Shown: positions 35,995 to 47,499 of the stretch, piece by piece
How positions within the stretch are numbered: the stretch's first letter is position 1
Layout of the letters: each line of letters opens with the position of its first letter
Source: Spirogloea muscicola
Taxonomy: Eukaryota > Streptophyta > Zygnematophyceae > Spirogloeales > Spirogloeaceae
NCBI GenBank assembly: GCA_009602725.1
Contig: WELB01000028.1
Coordinates: 523,972 to 587,971 of the forward strand
DNA: 64,000 nucleotides
Direction of reading: 5' to 3'
The notes under the pieces: model-generated
Told to the model about the DNA's origin: nothing
What the model saw: the letters and a program-made list of their open reading frames with translations, nothing else
Database searches by the model: none
Made by a program: the position numbers and the translations under genes

Positions 35995-38900
35995 ATGGCG
36001 TGCCTGGCGCTGGCGCTGCAGCCGGAGCAAGGGCCCGACATCCTGCTGCAGACGTGAGCTCGCCCAGCGCTCGCCCTCGCCGCTCGTGCTGCGCTTCACT
36101 GCCATCACTGCCAGGTCGCGGCTCTGTTTGCCCCGCTGACTACCGTCCTGCGGCTGGTCCTCGCGGCGGCGGCGGCGGCGGCGGCGGCGGGTGCTCGGCT
36201 CGTCAGGCGCGCGTGGTTCCCGCTGGCGCGCGCCATCGCGGCGTCGGCGAGCTTCCGGGCGACGCGCAAGGCGTACGCACTACGCGGCGAGGATGCCGCC
36301 GGGGACGATGCCAACGAGAGGTGCGCCGGCGACTCCAGATGATACTGGTTGACGTGCTGACAGCCGCACTCCTCTGGCTTCAGCCCTTTGCTCCGCGTGC
36401 ACACAATGCACGGAAGCAGCGATTTCATAGGCCAGTTTGCAAAAGACTGGAGCCTGGAGCATCTCGGTGCATTGTCAAGGCCACAGAAGGGGTCCTTTGG
36501 ACCTTGCGCTCTCACTGCTGGCCACTGAGCTCTGCTTGTGAGGCGCAACCGCTTGAAAGCTCGAAGCTCCACAGGCACTTTCATGCTCTGTTGACAATGC
36601 TGGAGCCAGATAGACTGGCTGAGTGCAGCTGGCCCTTGCTCGTTGTGTGCGGCTGCGCTCAGGCTCGGCGACGACCCCTTGGCCGCGTCAAGCGGCCAGG
36701 TCGTGGTCGGCAGTGACAATAAGTGAGAAGCCTCTCCCGGCCTGGACTGTTTGTGGGACTGAAGGATGCAGGCGAAGCAAAAAGGTCCTGGTTATTGGTG
36801 CTCTAACTTGCTGGTGTGCAGATGGATATCCATCGTGGCAAGCTCAATCGTAGTGTCCGACAAGCTCTAGTGAACACTCCTAGCACTGTGAGCTAGGACA
36901 GCAGGGTTGATCACTTTCACCGAGCCCTTGGCTTACCCCTACACTGGTGCTGCTCGAGAGATAGGGGCTGCCACCGTTATGAGCAGCAGTATTTGTATAG
37001 GCGCTGGTGGTATGGAAACGAGTAAAAGAATCTTGCTTAAGGGCGTGTCTACTAAGGTTGAATCTTTGACCTCGCCGTGCTCTCTGAGCACAACAGCTGA
37101 CAAGCCTGGGAGACCTCCAGGTATCGGGTGGTGTACCGGTTGGTAAACAGCGTGTACGTGCTTGGGATCACCAGTGCAGACGAGAGGGACATCTTCAACA
37201 ACGTTTTCGACTGTGCTGCTACTGTCAACAGAGCTGTCGCCATTCTCGTCTCCACCTGCAGGGGGGTTGACGTCACGGCCGAGAAGCTTGCTCGAAAGTA
37301 CCCCGAGGTCAGAGTTTTCCAAGACGAAATGCAGATGCTCACTGTGGGCTTGCACATGTGCCATCTGCATGGCTGCATTTACTGCATTCGTGGTCTTTTG
37401 AGACACTTGTGTGCACCAAAGTGAAACTATTGTACCTACTGGATCTTCAACGCTGGAATGATTTGCGCTGCTGCCTTGGGCTACAGGTCTACATCAGGTT
37501 GGATGCAGTGCTGGCAGGAGGCCCTGCCTTTCGCTTGGCAAATGCTTATGCCGTTGCACAAGCTGACAGCGAGAGCAAAGCTCGAGGAGCTGAGAGCTGG
37601 AACCAAGTACGACATATATCTGTGGAGCGGCTGGCCAACATAGAGGTAAACCGTAAACCCTAAACCCAAAACCCTAAACAAGTTCTCTCTCTGCAGCCCT
37701 GCCTACGTGACCAATATTTTGCAGCTGTCCTTGCTCTCATAAATTGGCCAACAATTGGACAGCCGAAAGCCCAAAAAATCTCACCCATGCTTTCCCACAG
37801 GAGCGGCTGTTTCAACCCATGAAAGCGCAAATCTTTGCCGCAGGTTCTTTCTTCGTCAATGTTTGAGCTTCCCAAAGAGACCCTGGCGGCTGGGGACGAG
37901 GTTGCTGCACAGCAGGCACTGCCATTTCAGCAACTGGGCAAAGATGCTAGTCAGCCTGCAACTGAGAAGTTGGCAGCAGAATCAGACGACCCATTTGCTG
38001 CAAGCGCAATTGTGCCGGCCTCCACTGCAGACCTAGCAGGAACATTCAAGCGGGATGGGGCAGCCACGGCCTCAGATCCTGCAGCTCTGCTGGCAGGGCT
38101 GAAGGTTTCACCTATTGACAAGGATGCAGTTGAAAGCGTGGTGGTCACAGAGGAGGGCTTCGAGGGAGAGTATGGCGGCCTGGACTTCAACGATAGCGAC
38201 CGAAATTTCCTGGGCGAGGGCTTCGGCGGAGGGGCTGCTGCTTTCGGCGGAGGCTTGGATGCCTCCGAATTTGGGGCGGAGGCTGTGAAGGAAGATGCAT
38301 TCGGAGGAGGCCTAGGGGGCCTGGCGGGCAGCGGCCTCACCGGTGCACCAGGGGCTGCAGCTGGAGCTGAAGCTGCCAGGGACAAGACTGCTGCCGTGCC
38401 TATCACCGAGTTCTCAACAGCAAGCACACGTAAGGCAGACGCTTGTCTGGATCTGCAGTATCTTCCTAGTATCTCCCTGCAGGTAGAGGAGCCTTTGTGC
38501 TAGGCCGTCTCTCATCTTGGCTCGTTGATGCTTAGCCTACCTCTTTCTGTGAGCACTTCTAGCTGATTCGTGAGCTTGGTGGGTCTGGACCTCGGCCACT
38601 AGAAGGGGCACACACTTGAGTGACCTCCTTCCAAAGCTCCTCAAGGCTCCTCTCAGTCACCTTACATTGTCTCTTGCTGATTTTGTGCACTCTTTTGCAT
38701 CAATAGGTGGAGCCCCTGAATTCGACCCTGGTTTGCCAACTTTGTGGATCTCCGAAGAAATCAACGCAGACTTCCGAGGAACTAGATTGCAGAGAGTGGG
38801 CTTGCACGGCACTGTCCACATGTCCCCGCCACCTCAAGCGCTGGCCACTAACAGCAGCAATGACATTGATGTCTCGTTCCGCCTCGAAGGTGCCATGGGC

Positions 38901-40411
38901 ATTAAGGTGATTGTGGCATTTATTGCTCATCACTCATTCATAATCTGAGCAATTTATTGTCAGTTTAGCAGGTTCTCCTTGTTTGCTGTTGGAAGTTTTC
39001 CCAATCCTGATGTAACGATTTGGGCATGCACATGCAGAGAGCTGCTGTCCGAAGTGCGGTGGCCAGCTCTTTAGGAGAGAACGCCTACCATGCTCGCATG
39101 GGCCCAGCAGATGAACCAACAGCTATCTTGAAGTACCAACTCCAGCCGCGTTTCTCGCCAATTCCTCTCCTCCTAAGGTTAGCAGTAAAGATAAGGTTTA
39201 ATGTTATGTGTTGCTGTGATGTTCGTCAGGATATATTGACCACATTGACCTGCATTGACCAGCATTGATTGTCATGTGTTCCAGCCTTTGGGCCTGGGCC
39301 TTCACTCTTTCTTGCATGTCCTTCTGACTCCCTTGATCCTAGTTGTCTGCCAAAGTAGCACTCAGCTCTCTTTATTGTTGCAAACAGATTGACCACAAGG
39401 CGAGGTGACGGCTCAGTGTGTGTCATGATTCAGGTTTGTAAGAGGTTGTCGGTGATGCATAAGCCTTGGACCTTTAGCATGCATGTCTGTAGTCATGGAT
39501 TATTTGGTCTATGAAGCAAGCAGCTCAAGGACTTAGTGACTATGACCTCTACATGTGTGACAGTATGTTGCAAACCCGTACCTTACTGGTGAACTTAGAG
39601 ATGTGGTCTTTACTTTGACTCTTCCAGCTGACCCGTCAACAGTAAGGATGAGCCCAAGGTGAGCTGTTCCTTGCTGATCTGAGACTCCTCGTCTTTGCGT
39701 GTTCTCTTTAATAGAGATGCCGCTGCGATGTATGATATATGGTCACTCTGGTCCTTATACATTTGCCATAAAAGACAAGTCTTTGACACATTCATGCGCG
39801 TCCATTTGGCACACAGGGGTCTGTTTGATCGAGCAACCAAAGAAGTGCGATGGCAGGTCCAACAAATCAAGGTACCTGCAAATTATCATTGGTTGAAGGG
39901 AGATTCCTTCAGACTTTCAACCTGACACTGCCAGTTGTTCTGGAGATGCATCAGCAGCACAGATCAATCTATCAATGACATTGGAGACCACGCAAGGATC
40001 ACGTGCTCTTCGTTAATCAGGGTTATACTCGATGCGAGTGGTGATTTCATTCTTTTCTGTGAAGTGGTCAATCTGGAAGGTAGTCACATCAAGGTGATAT
40101 TAATCTGCTATTGGGCTTTGCAGGCACAAGATGGGCCACAGAGGCTTCGCTTGGAGATGACAAGTGAGGCCAAAGGAATTGGGCTTGCCTTTGAGGAGGA
40201 TGAGGAGATCAGCAAGGGGGACAAGACAAACGAAGAAGACGAGAGACGCAATAGGCTAGAAGCTCTCAGAAACATTAAAGGCTGTGTACAGTTTTCCTTC
40301 ACAGGGCAGTCACTGTCAGGAATCACACTTGCTCCAGCTGCCGAGCAGGCAGTTGTGGACTTTAATAGAGGGGAAAATAATTACAGGGCGGGGAAATTCC
40401 TCTGCTCATAG
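35995..40411 (+). CDS. TML: TML, muniscin-like subunit of the TPLATE endocytic complex
   Basis: TML is a core subunit of the TPLATE (TSET-related) complex that drives clathrin-mediated endocytosis at the plasma membrane. Twelve exons (35995-36053, 36207-36320, 36663-36722, 37121-37307, 37487-37645, 37844-38429, 38707-38906, 39038-39177, 39388-39433, 39564-39658, 39817-39871, 40124-40411) total 1989 nt, 662 residues. The N-terminus (MACLALALQPEQGPDILLQT) and the longin-like region with DDPLAASSGQ, YRVVYRLVNSVYVLGITSAD and STCRGVDVTAEKLARKY closely follow plant TML. Then FELPKETLAAGDEVAA, DPFAAS, EEGFEGEYGGLDF and GGGLDASEFG form the linker. A C-terminal mu-homology domain runs from about residue 389 (WISEEINADFRG, LKYQLQPRFSPIPL) to SLSGITLAPAAEQAVVDF and the stop. 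Intron 5 holds telomere-like repeats. It is full length. Confidence 0.95.
37648..37683 (+). repeat. Interstitial plant-type telomere repeats (CCCTAAA)
   Basis: Within TML intron 5 (37646-37843), just after the donor site, three short degenerate CCCTAAA units occur (AAACCCTAAACCC, then AAAACCCTAAAC). This is the Arabidopsis-type telomere unit. Confidence 0.8.
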
Positions 40412-41800
40412 ATACGTCTACACGAATCGCAATCATGCATGTCTGTCAGACACTTTGTATATAAGGTTTCACAACGTCAAGCAGGTGAAAGAAAGAAAGG
40501 CGGGATTGCCTGTGGAGGGCAAAGAAGTCGCTGGTACAAGGCTTGCAAGTACAAAGCATACAAGCCCCCTTTTACACAAAGAGCAGCCTTTAAGATGGGG
40601 GCAGCCCAACTATATACTGAGAAACGTATCAAGGATGAGGCTAGCAATGATGCTTATAGATTGGCCCCATCGCAGGACACATAGAGGCAATAATAGATGA
40701 GAAGCAAGACAAACTGTAAGTGCTAGAAGAAGCCCTCAGATAGCAGATTGGTCAGCTACTGCGCTGCCAAACAATGCCAAGGATAGCACAGAGGAGTACG
40801 AGGCTGTGTCAGCCGTGAGAGGAGGCTGCGCTCGCTGCAAGGATTGGGGGGGGGGTGGCGGAGGGTGGCCCGAAAGGGCGTGATATGGCCTGACCGAATG
40901 AAAGCAGGACACACCAGAGGTAGAGCACCCGCCTCCACCTCCTCGTGCCACTGCCTCAGCACAAGCTAGAACAGCAGCAGCCACCGTGCCAGCGCTTTGC
41001 TCATCTGTTCCATCATGCAGGACCAAACGGATATGCAGGATAAGCGAAACTGCTGCAGAGGTTGGAGGACGGGTATAAATAGCCTGTCAAGTTGCAAAGG
41101 AACGAGAGTTGTCTTTGATGACCCTTTTGGAGAGAGGGCTGAGGAAAGCCACGACTTCATTCTCACGAGTACACTGATTGTCGAGACCAAAAGGGAGAGA
41201 CAAGGACCAAGCGAGAAGGTGGAGGCAAGGCCGTCGTGATTGAAGGAGTAGGTCCTGCTAATCGGACCGGTAGCCTCCAAGCAAAAGCTGGACACTGAAC
41301 ACGCTGGCAAACGAAGGAGAAGCCGAAGCACGACATAGGAGCCACAGTGCGCCGTAGCACTGTAGTGCATGATCGCAAAGCCTGCGACTGTAGTAGGAAC
41401 GATTACAGGTGCAAAGAGGACACTCACATGATTGAGGTAAGCAGATGTAGCCCGGATGCTCACACTAAATGGCAGTGCCACGTGACATCAGCACAGCTAC
41501 CATCTGGAGGAGGCCGTTCCAAACACGTCGTGCATGACAATGACCAGCGGGAAAAAGAGGCAATTGCATTTCGTTTTCGTTTGTAAAGCTCAGCCTGATT
41601 CAATCAAATCCAGCCCACTCCAATGCCTGGCAAGATTAGGTGCTGACTCAAGGTTTTAGCTCTATCTGTGGAATCTCGTATTGAGATAGTGGTAGATATC
41701 AAGAGGGATGACACTACCACCGAGGTATTGCTCCTGTCTAGTCCCACCTATCGGCATAGCCAGGTTGTATTACTTAGCCACTGAGCCACCTAGCAAAAGC
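40412..41800. other. Intergenic, no recognised gene
   Basis: After the TML stop no known coding block is found on either strand. A 171-codon minus-strand open frame at 40966-41481 has no motif and ordinary composition, so it is not called. Confidence 0.5.
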
Positions 41801-41814
41801 CGTCTTCCATATGT

Positions 41815-42310
41815 CAACGTCGTGGGCCTCTCTTTCTGGGCTAGCTTTCAAAGCCCCCGCCCCCTCTTGGAAGAGCTCACTTTCCTGGAAATTTCTGTTT
41901 CATCTATTTTATTAAAGAAGGAATGCGGCTGCTGCTATCATTAGAGCGGCTGTAAATGCCAGCCAGGTGCACACAGAGAGTATTCGATGACTGTCTTAGC
42001 AGAGCCAAAACTTGGGGAGGAGAAATGCGGCTGCTAATATTAAAAGAGCGACTGGAAAAGCCAGCTAGATGCGTACAGGTGTTCATGACGGAGCCACAGG
42101 GTGGGCAGACAGGGCGCTCTTAGTACCCCCGTGTCAGCAGTAGCAAGTCAGATGAGCTGAGGGGAGGAGGAGAGAAGGCATCGCCCATTGAGGATAGGGG
42201 CTGGGAATTGCCAGCCTAAGGAAGAATGAACAAAGTACGAGAAGGGGCCAGGGGAAGCACTAAGAAAATCAAGCACAAGAAGAAACTAAGCAGCTACGAA
42301 GCAATCAGTG
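41815..42310 (-). mobile_element. Cluster of class I tails and a short domain end
   Basis: On the minus strand SDLLLLTRGY-stop (about 42155-42125) precedes a class I tail with CTCCGTCATGAACACCTG, TACGCATCTAGCTGGC, TTTTCCAGTCGCTC and AATATTAGCAGCCGC (to about 42010). A second class I tail lies at 41925-41990. A plus-strand GGGCTAGCTTTCAAAGCCC module lies at 41835-41860, and a minus-strand CATTGAGGATAGG tail at 42180-42240. Confidence 0.55.
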
Positions 42311-43020
42311 ACCCCTGCTAAGCACCCTCAGGTCAAAGAAATTTGGCTCCTGGAAGCGGGCCCCTGGCCAGAGCCAGAGGCAGCAGCGAGAGCTCTTCCA
42401 GCAAGCAGGTGCAACGCGCGGGCCATTGTCCTCTGCAGCGAGACGGCCAAGCGCGTGCGGTACACCTGCGCTAGCGACCCAGCTGCATGAAAGTCCACCG
42501 GCTCCCCATGGAAGCGGCGGACGATGGCGTGACGGGAGAGCTGGTTGAGCAGCTCGAGCAACCGAGCACCCAAAGCCCCGTGCGTGTCGATGGCGAGCGG
42601 GAAGAACACTTCCCGCGGGTGATCTGCGTATTTTAGCTCCTTGGCCCGAGCGGCGCAAGCTACCGCATACCCAGCCTTGGAGGTGCGGGGCGTGTGCGGT
42701 CGTCGGAGCAACCCCCGCTGCGCAAGCCAGAGGTGGCTGCTGCAAGGGCGCGACCGGCCCGGCGGTGCAAAGCAAGAAGAAGTGGCTCTCCCAATGGAGG
42801 CAAGGGCTGTGAAAGCCCAGCCCGACCCGAAAGCCCAGCCCAGCCCAGCCCGAAAGACTAGACAAAGGTCCGAAGGGGCCAAATGACGGAAGGAGCCTAA
42901 AGCTGCTATGTCAGAACGGTTGTAGGATGGCCCACTCAGTAGCTACGAGTGAGGAGGCAAGCGCTTAGGACCGCTGTAAGGACATAGACAGACGCATGCG
43001 GTGGCAGGACACAAGACCCG
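42311..43020 (-). mobile_element. LINE-like element, conserved domain copies
   Basis: On the minus strand an open segment (42882-42305) has KYADHPREVFFPLAIDTHGA, then LLNQLSRHAIVRR, FHAAGSLAQVYRTRLAVSLQ and LHLLAGRALAAASG, the C-terminal domain of the element. Next to it (42930-43020) is a shorter piece with GLVSCHRMRLSMSLQ and a TRSY-stop end. These lie at the left edge of the GST duplication. Confidence 0.6.
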
Positions 43021-43164
43021 GAGGCACCGAGCCGGGAGACGGTGTCGAGGGGAGGCGCCCGGCGCCCGCCGCTCGGCCAGCGCGGGGGGCGACAGCACGT
43101 GGCCGGCAGCCCTGCCGGCCCTACGTGCGCACGTGGGAGGAGAGCCCCGGGCCGCCGTAGCTTC

Positions 43165-43172
43165 CCTAGAAG
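43165..43172. repeat. Target-site duplication, left (outer element)
   Basis: CCTAGAAG here is repeated at 44303-44310. The duplicate GST promoter at about 48970 has a single uninterrupted counterpart (AGCTTC, 8 bases, CTGCCGGCGC), i.e. the empty site. Confidence 0.85.
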
Positions 43173-44302
43173 AATGGCGCGCCCTGAGAGAAGATGCCCG
43201 TCCACCTCCGCAACGGGGTCCCTCGGACGCGGCGTGTCGATCTTGGTCGGCGTCCCCCTGGGAGGTGGCAAGCGGCTTCTCATGGACGTCGTCCTAACCG
43301 ACAGCTTCCGGACGAAGGGCCCCGTAACTTCTGAGACCGGCTATGCCGTGAAGGTGGCCGAACAGAAGAAGTTGCACAAGTACAAGGACCACCCGGCGGG
43401 TGATACCTTTTACCCCCTGGCCATGGACATCCATGGGTGTTACGGGGGTCGGTGGTCCTCGTTACTTTCGCTGCTGGCATCTCAAGCTGACCAGCGGCGC
43501 CGGGAACAGGGTGCAGCCCTTCCCGGTGGCTCGGTGCCTTTGGGTCTTGTGTCCTGCTACCGTATGCGTTTGTCTATGTCGCTACAGCGTTCCCAAGCGC
43601 TTGCTTTGCATCGCCGCGCTGGTCGTGCCCTTGCAGCAGCCTCTGGCTTGCGCAGCGGGGTTGCTATTCCTCCCCTCAGCTCATCTGACTTCCTACTGCT
43701 GACACGGGGTTACTAAGAGCGCCCTGGCTGTCTAGCCTGTGGCTCCGTCATGAACACCTGTATGCATCTGGCTGGCTTTCACAGCCGCTCTTTTAATATC
43801 AGCAGCCGCTTTCCGAGAAGAGGGGCTAGCAAAGCCAGCCCAGAAAAGAATGGACAACGTCCGCAGGCCTCAAAGGCCACAAAACGGTGCCCGGAAAGAC
43901 AAAACTACACACCAATAATGATGCAGATGGATGCTCAGTAACCACGAGTGAGCAACAGCAAATCAGAGTAACTCGAAGCAGGAAAAGCGGCACTCCGCCG
44001 AGAGAAGGGCTCGCCCATTGAGGATAGGGGCTGGAAGCCGAGACCCTTGAGGCAGCAGGCATAGCGCGGCCAGCGCGCGTGTGGACCGGTGAAGCGCTGG
44101 AACGAGACCGCCAGCCTCATACGAAATACCTGGGCGAGGGAGCCGGCAGCGTTGAAGCCTGGCAAACCCGGCCGCCGCTTGCCGCTCGATGGCCTGCCAA
44201 GCAAGCCGCTGGAGGAGATCCAACCAGCCACTGCCGAAGGCCCCGTGAACGTCAATGGCCAGGGCCGCGAAGACATCGCCTGGAGGGTGGTCTGCGTACT
44301 TG
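43173..44302 (-). mobile_element. LINE-like element, 5'-truncated, with class II tail; split by a nested copy
   Basis: The outer element runs on the minus strand. It begins abruptly at 44302 with KYADHPPGDVFAALAIDVHG (5' truncation), passes through the domain, reaches LLTRGY-stop at about 43940, and continues into a class II tail (GACGTTGTCCATTCTTTTC, GGGCTGGCTTTGCTAGCCCC). The tail resumes after the nested element with CTTCTCTCAGGGCGCGCCATT at 43193-43173. It is flanked by the 8-bp duplication CCTAGAAG. A 3' tail at one border and truncated coding sequence at the other is what target-primed reverse transcription leaves. Confidence 0.8.
43194..43814 (+). mobile_element. Nested LINE-like element, 5'-truncated, class I tail
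   Basis: This 621-bp plus-strand insert is flanked by GAGAAG (43188-43193 and 43815-43820) inside the class II tail of the outer element; the intact tail at about 6390-6410 reads straight through. Its open frame to 43716 gives LLMDVVLTDSFR, KYKDHPAGDTFYPLAMDIHG, LVSCYRMRLSMSLQRSQALA, HRRAGRALAAASG and SSDFLLLTRGY-stop. The class I tail follows: CATGAACACCTGTATGCATC, GGCTTTCACAGCC and AATATCAGCAGCCGCTTTCC. Confidence 0.82.
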
Positions 44303-44763
44303 CCTAGAAGCTGCAGGCGCACGCGCGCGGCCCGCCTCGCCTCTCTTGCGCCGTCCGATGCGGCATCGCTCGATACGGCGGCTCCCGCTTCTGGAGACCC
44401 TTTCCCCCCCCAGCCGGTGACGGCAGCACGGCCAACCGTCCCCAGCCGGCCCCCCCGGGCGATTTGCCGAGGGAGCCTCAGGAGCGCCACGAGAAGCGCC
44501 GACCAAATCCCCCCACCCCCCCCACCCGTGGCACATTTTCCCGAAATGATAGAAAGTGCTCTTCTCCAGATGCTCGCTCACCCGCCCCCCCTCGGCGCTC
44601 CTGGCCCTCCATGACTACGTATAAAGCTTGCCCCTCCATACTTGCGTACAAGACGTGCCCCTCTCCCCCTCCTCCTCCACAGCAGCGCCCGCCAAGCCCA
44701 GCCCAGCCCCTGATCCGCCAAGCCCCACTCATCTTCGCCAAGGCCCACCACCAGCTGCTCGCC

Positions 44764-46244
44764 ATGGCGCTCATCACCATCTACGGCCACCCCATCTCGA
44801 CGCACGTCCGGCGCGTCCTCACCGCCGCATACGAGAAGGGCCTCACTGAGCAGGACATTGTGCTGCAGCCGGTCAACATCTTCGAGTTGAAACACCGGGA
44901 GAGCGAGTATCTCGAGAAGCAAGCAAGTGGACCTGCTCTGTAGTCCTCAGCAGCGCCCGTGGGGGTGGCCACTCTGCAATGTGCAGCTTGGCCTAGATGC
45001 TCTCTGCTTACCCGCCTTGGAACATCTGCGAGCACTTGAGCTAGCTCCTCTCCCGATTGAGCTTGTCATCTGACAATCGTCATACTGGAGGAGCCAACAT
45101 TGATATATTCGTCTTCCTCCGTGCAGCCATTCGGCCTTATCCCAGTCATGGAGGACGGGCAATTCATGCTCTATGGTCAGTTCCCTTTTCCTACATGATG
45201 TCTTACATCACACTGAGGGTAGTAGGGGGTTGAGGGTTGAGGGGGTAGTACATATAGCCCATGAATGTGCAGGTGGTTACATGGACAAGGACCGTGGTAC
45301 ATTGTAGACTTGCTTACGCTCGTTCCAATAATTAATCCAACTTGATGTGTGTGGACAGAGTCCAGGGCAATCGCAAGATACATCGCTGAGAAGTATGAGG
45401 GCCAAGGGACCGACCTGCTCGGCTCCAACCTAGAGGAAAGGGCTCTGGTCGAGCAGTGGCTTCAGGTGGAAGGCCAGGAGTTCAACAAACACATCTCTAT
45501 CATCGTGCGGGAGCTGGTGAGCTTTTGACTCTGCCCGGTTGCCCACCAAGCTGCAGGTCACCGTCTGATGCGTTGGACGTATGCCGAGGTCGGTATCTCT
45601 AATCGTTCCTGCAGGTAGCTGGTCAGAAAGAGTCTTCAGATTGTTGTCCTTATGTCTGCCTCCCATGGCACAGCAAACCTGCCAAGCTCGGTGCTCTGCA
45701 TCACCCATATTACTGCGTCAAGCATAGACTCTAGAGAGTTGCCTTGTCTCCTGCAGGGCTTCAAGAAAGCGGTTGGGCCACCTCTGTTCCCTGAAGAGGT
45801 GAACGACTGGCTGGCCACCGACGCACAACAAAAACTTGAAAAAGTGCTGGACGTCTATGAGAAGCACTTGGCAAAGCACGAGTATCTTGCACTGGACAGG
45901 TTCACGTGAGTGTCTCTGTCCCACTCAAGCAGCTTGGGCAGCCCCCGACGCAAAGGGAACCTAATCTAGATAGCTAGTACTGAGCTTCTTGTCGAGATTG
46001 CTGGAGCAAGCTATTTGTTGTTCTGTGAGCACCACTTTGATATAAAGTCCACTGGGCTGTCATGCATCCTGGACTGACACTTGCTTATCGTACTGGCAGC
46101 ATGGCTGATCTTTCGCATATACCATTCACGGATTACCTGTTCAAGTTGGCCAAGAAGGGTGACCTTATCGAGAGCAGACCCAACGTCAATGCATGGTGGA
46201 AGCGCATAAGTAGCCGTCCTTCTTGGATGAAGGCTGATGCCTAA
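44764..46244 (+). CDS. Glutathione S-transferase, phi-like, copy 1
   Basis: GSTs conjugate glutathione to electrophiles and peroxides in the cytosol. Five exons (44764-44922, 45127-45175, 45359-45516, 45757-45905, 46100-46244) give 219 residues, the usual phi length. The N-terminal thioredoxin fold has IYGHPISTHVRRVLTAAYEK with S12 at the phi-class catalytic position, PFGLIPVMEDGQFMLY with the cis-Pro, and ESRAIARYIAEKYEGQG (GSH gamma-glutamyl binding). The helical C-terminal domain contains VEGQEFNKHI, GPPLFPEEVNDW, YLALDRFTMADLSHIPFTDY and a WWKRISSRPSW end. Intron 1 begins GCAAGT (44923), whereas the paralogue has GTAAGT. A TGTAA signal follows at about 46345. Membership in phi rather than a neighbouring class rests on the Ser and the ESRAI block. 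Confidence 0.92.
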
Positions 46245-47499
46245 ACGACGAAGGGGCTCGTCCACATCTACCTGGCGACAGTTTGTGGTTGAAGCTCTCC
46301 GAATAGCAAAACGAGCAGCTGGTACTACGTACCTGCTCATTGACCTGTGTAACATTGAGTCCTCCTTACCGAGATTTTGCATGTCAAAGAGTCTTACGGT
46401 CACAGTGGCTGGTGCTAGTCAAGCATGAGCTTACTAGAGCTTGCACTCCTTTTTCAAACTCTGTGCAACTTTTGTACTTTGTGGCAACCTGCTCTTTCCT
46501 GTTATGCTGGCATATGAAAAACATGGCTCCTACGGGCAACCATAGCCATGAGAAGCCCACCGGAAGACACCCAAAGAGCCTCTAGGTATAGCTTGTCCGC
46601 AAAGACTGCAAAGATTAGAAACTCAGTAAAGACTGCAGACACTGCACAAACCACACACCAACAACTAAGCATAAGAAAGTTACTGGAAGGCAGATCAGTC
46701 GAGAGCACCGGCGTTGTCTTAAGTGCCACGAGTCACAAAGTTGTGCAAACTGTTCTTCAATAAGGTCTCAGTAATCTTCAGATAGTGCACTTCCTTGCGC
46801 TGAGCCGTGGTTACCAAGCCGGTATACAGAATCCTCATGGAGAGGGGCAAGGCTCAGAAGTACATGCATTTCTGTCTTATGCCCTTGCTTTGCGCAAACT
46901 CGGCCGCAGGGAATGCTGCTTTACACAGAAGAGGTACCGTAGGTTCAAAGCTCGAGCACTCTCACAATAACATACGTTGTCATACATACGAATTGGAACC
47001 AGGCAGTGATAGTGCGGAAAGGAGCAGTCTGACATTTGCTCGCTGAAAGCTGCCAGCACAGAAGATTCTGAAGAGGCTACACAATCCTTCACACTCAGAA
47101 GGCTGCTGCCACCTGATGTTACAGGATGAGCGCAAACCAGCAGCATTTGCCCGCAGTGACCAAGAAGGTGTCACATGAGCATGAAACGTGGCTGAGTACA
47201 AGGTGTTGAGCCTGGTCCTGCCGGAGCAGCTCGTTAATATGGTGATCCAGGGCCCCACTGCTTGCTCCCACATGCTTGTTGAGCCTCGGTACTGGCCACT
47301 CACAATCATGGCCGCACCCAAAAGAAGCAGCGCTCCCAATGGGGGCGAGGGCTGTAAAAAGCCAGCTCACAGAAGACCGAACAAGGTCCAGAGAAGCTGA
47401 GAAAAATGTGGAGACCAATGAGGGTGCCTGCACAGCCAGCAGTCGCAAGTCGGAGAGACCAGCAGCAGCAAAGTAAAAATCTAAGTCTTTCAAAGGGCA
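46245..47499. other. Downstream flank of GST1, duplicated
   Basis: This is similar to 51011-52300 after GST2 (for example GAGAGGGGCAAGGCTCAGAA at about 46840 and 51630). No coding gene is recognised. A retroelement-like tail module (GAGGGCTGTAAAAAGCCAGC, about 47345) is present in both copies and so predates the duplication. Confidence 0.6.

Noticed and set aside
40966-41481. 171-codon minus-strand open frame after TML
   Set aside because: No recognisable motif, no splice context and no neighbour logic; chance open frames of this length are common in this GC range.
42936-43297. Overlapping GC-rich open frames on both strands in the GST upstream region
   Set aside because: They mix element remnants with the duplicated GST promoter and do not form a gene.
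43173-44302. Palindromic DNA transposon or twin-primed insertion, suggested by two opposing coding segments with an 8-bp duplication
   Set aside because: The ends show no terminal inverted repeats, and the structure is fully explained by one 5'-truncated element nested in the tail of another, each with its own target-site duplication.
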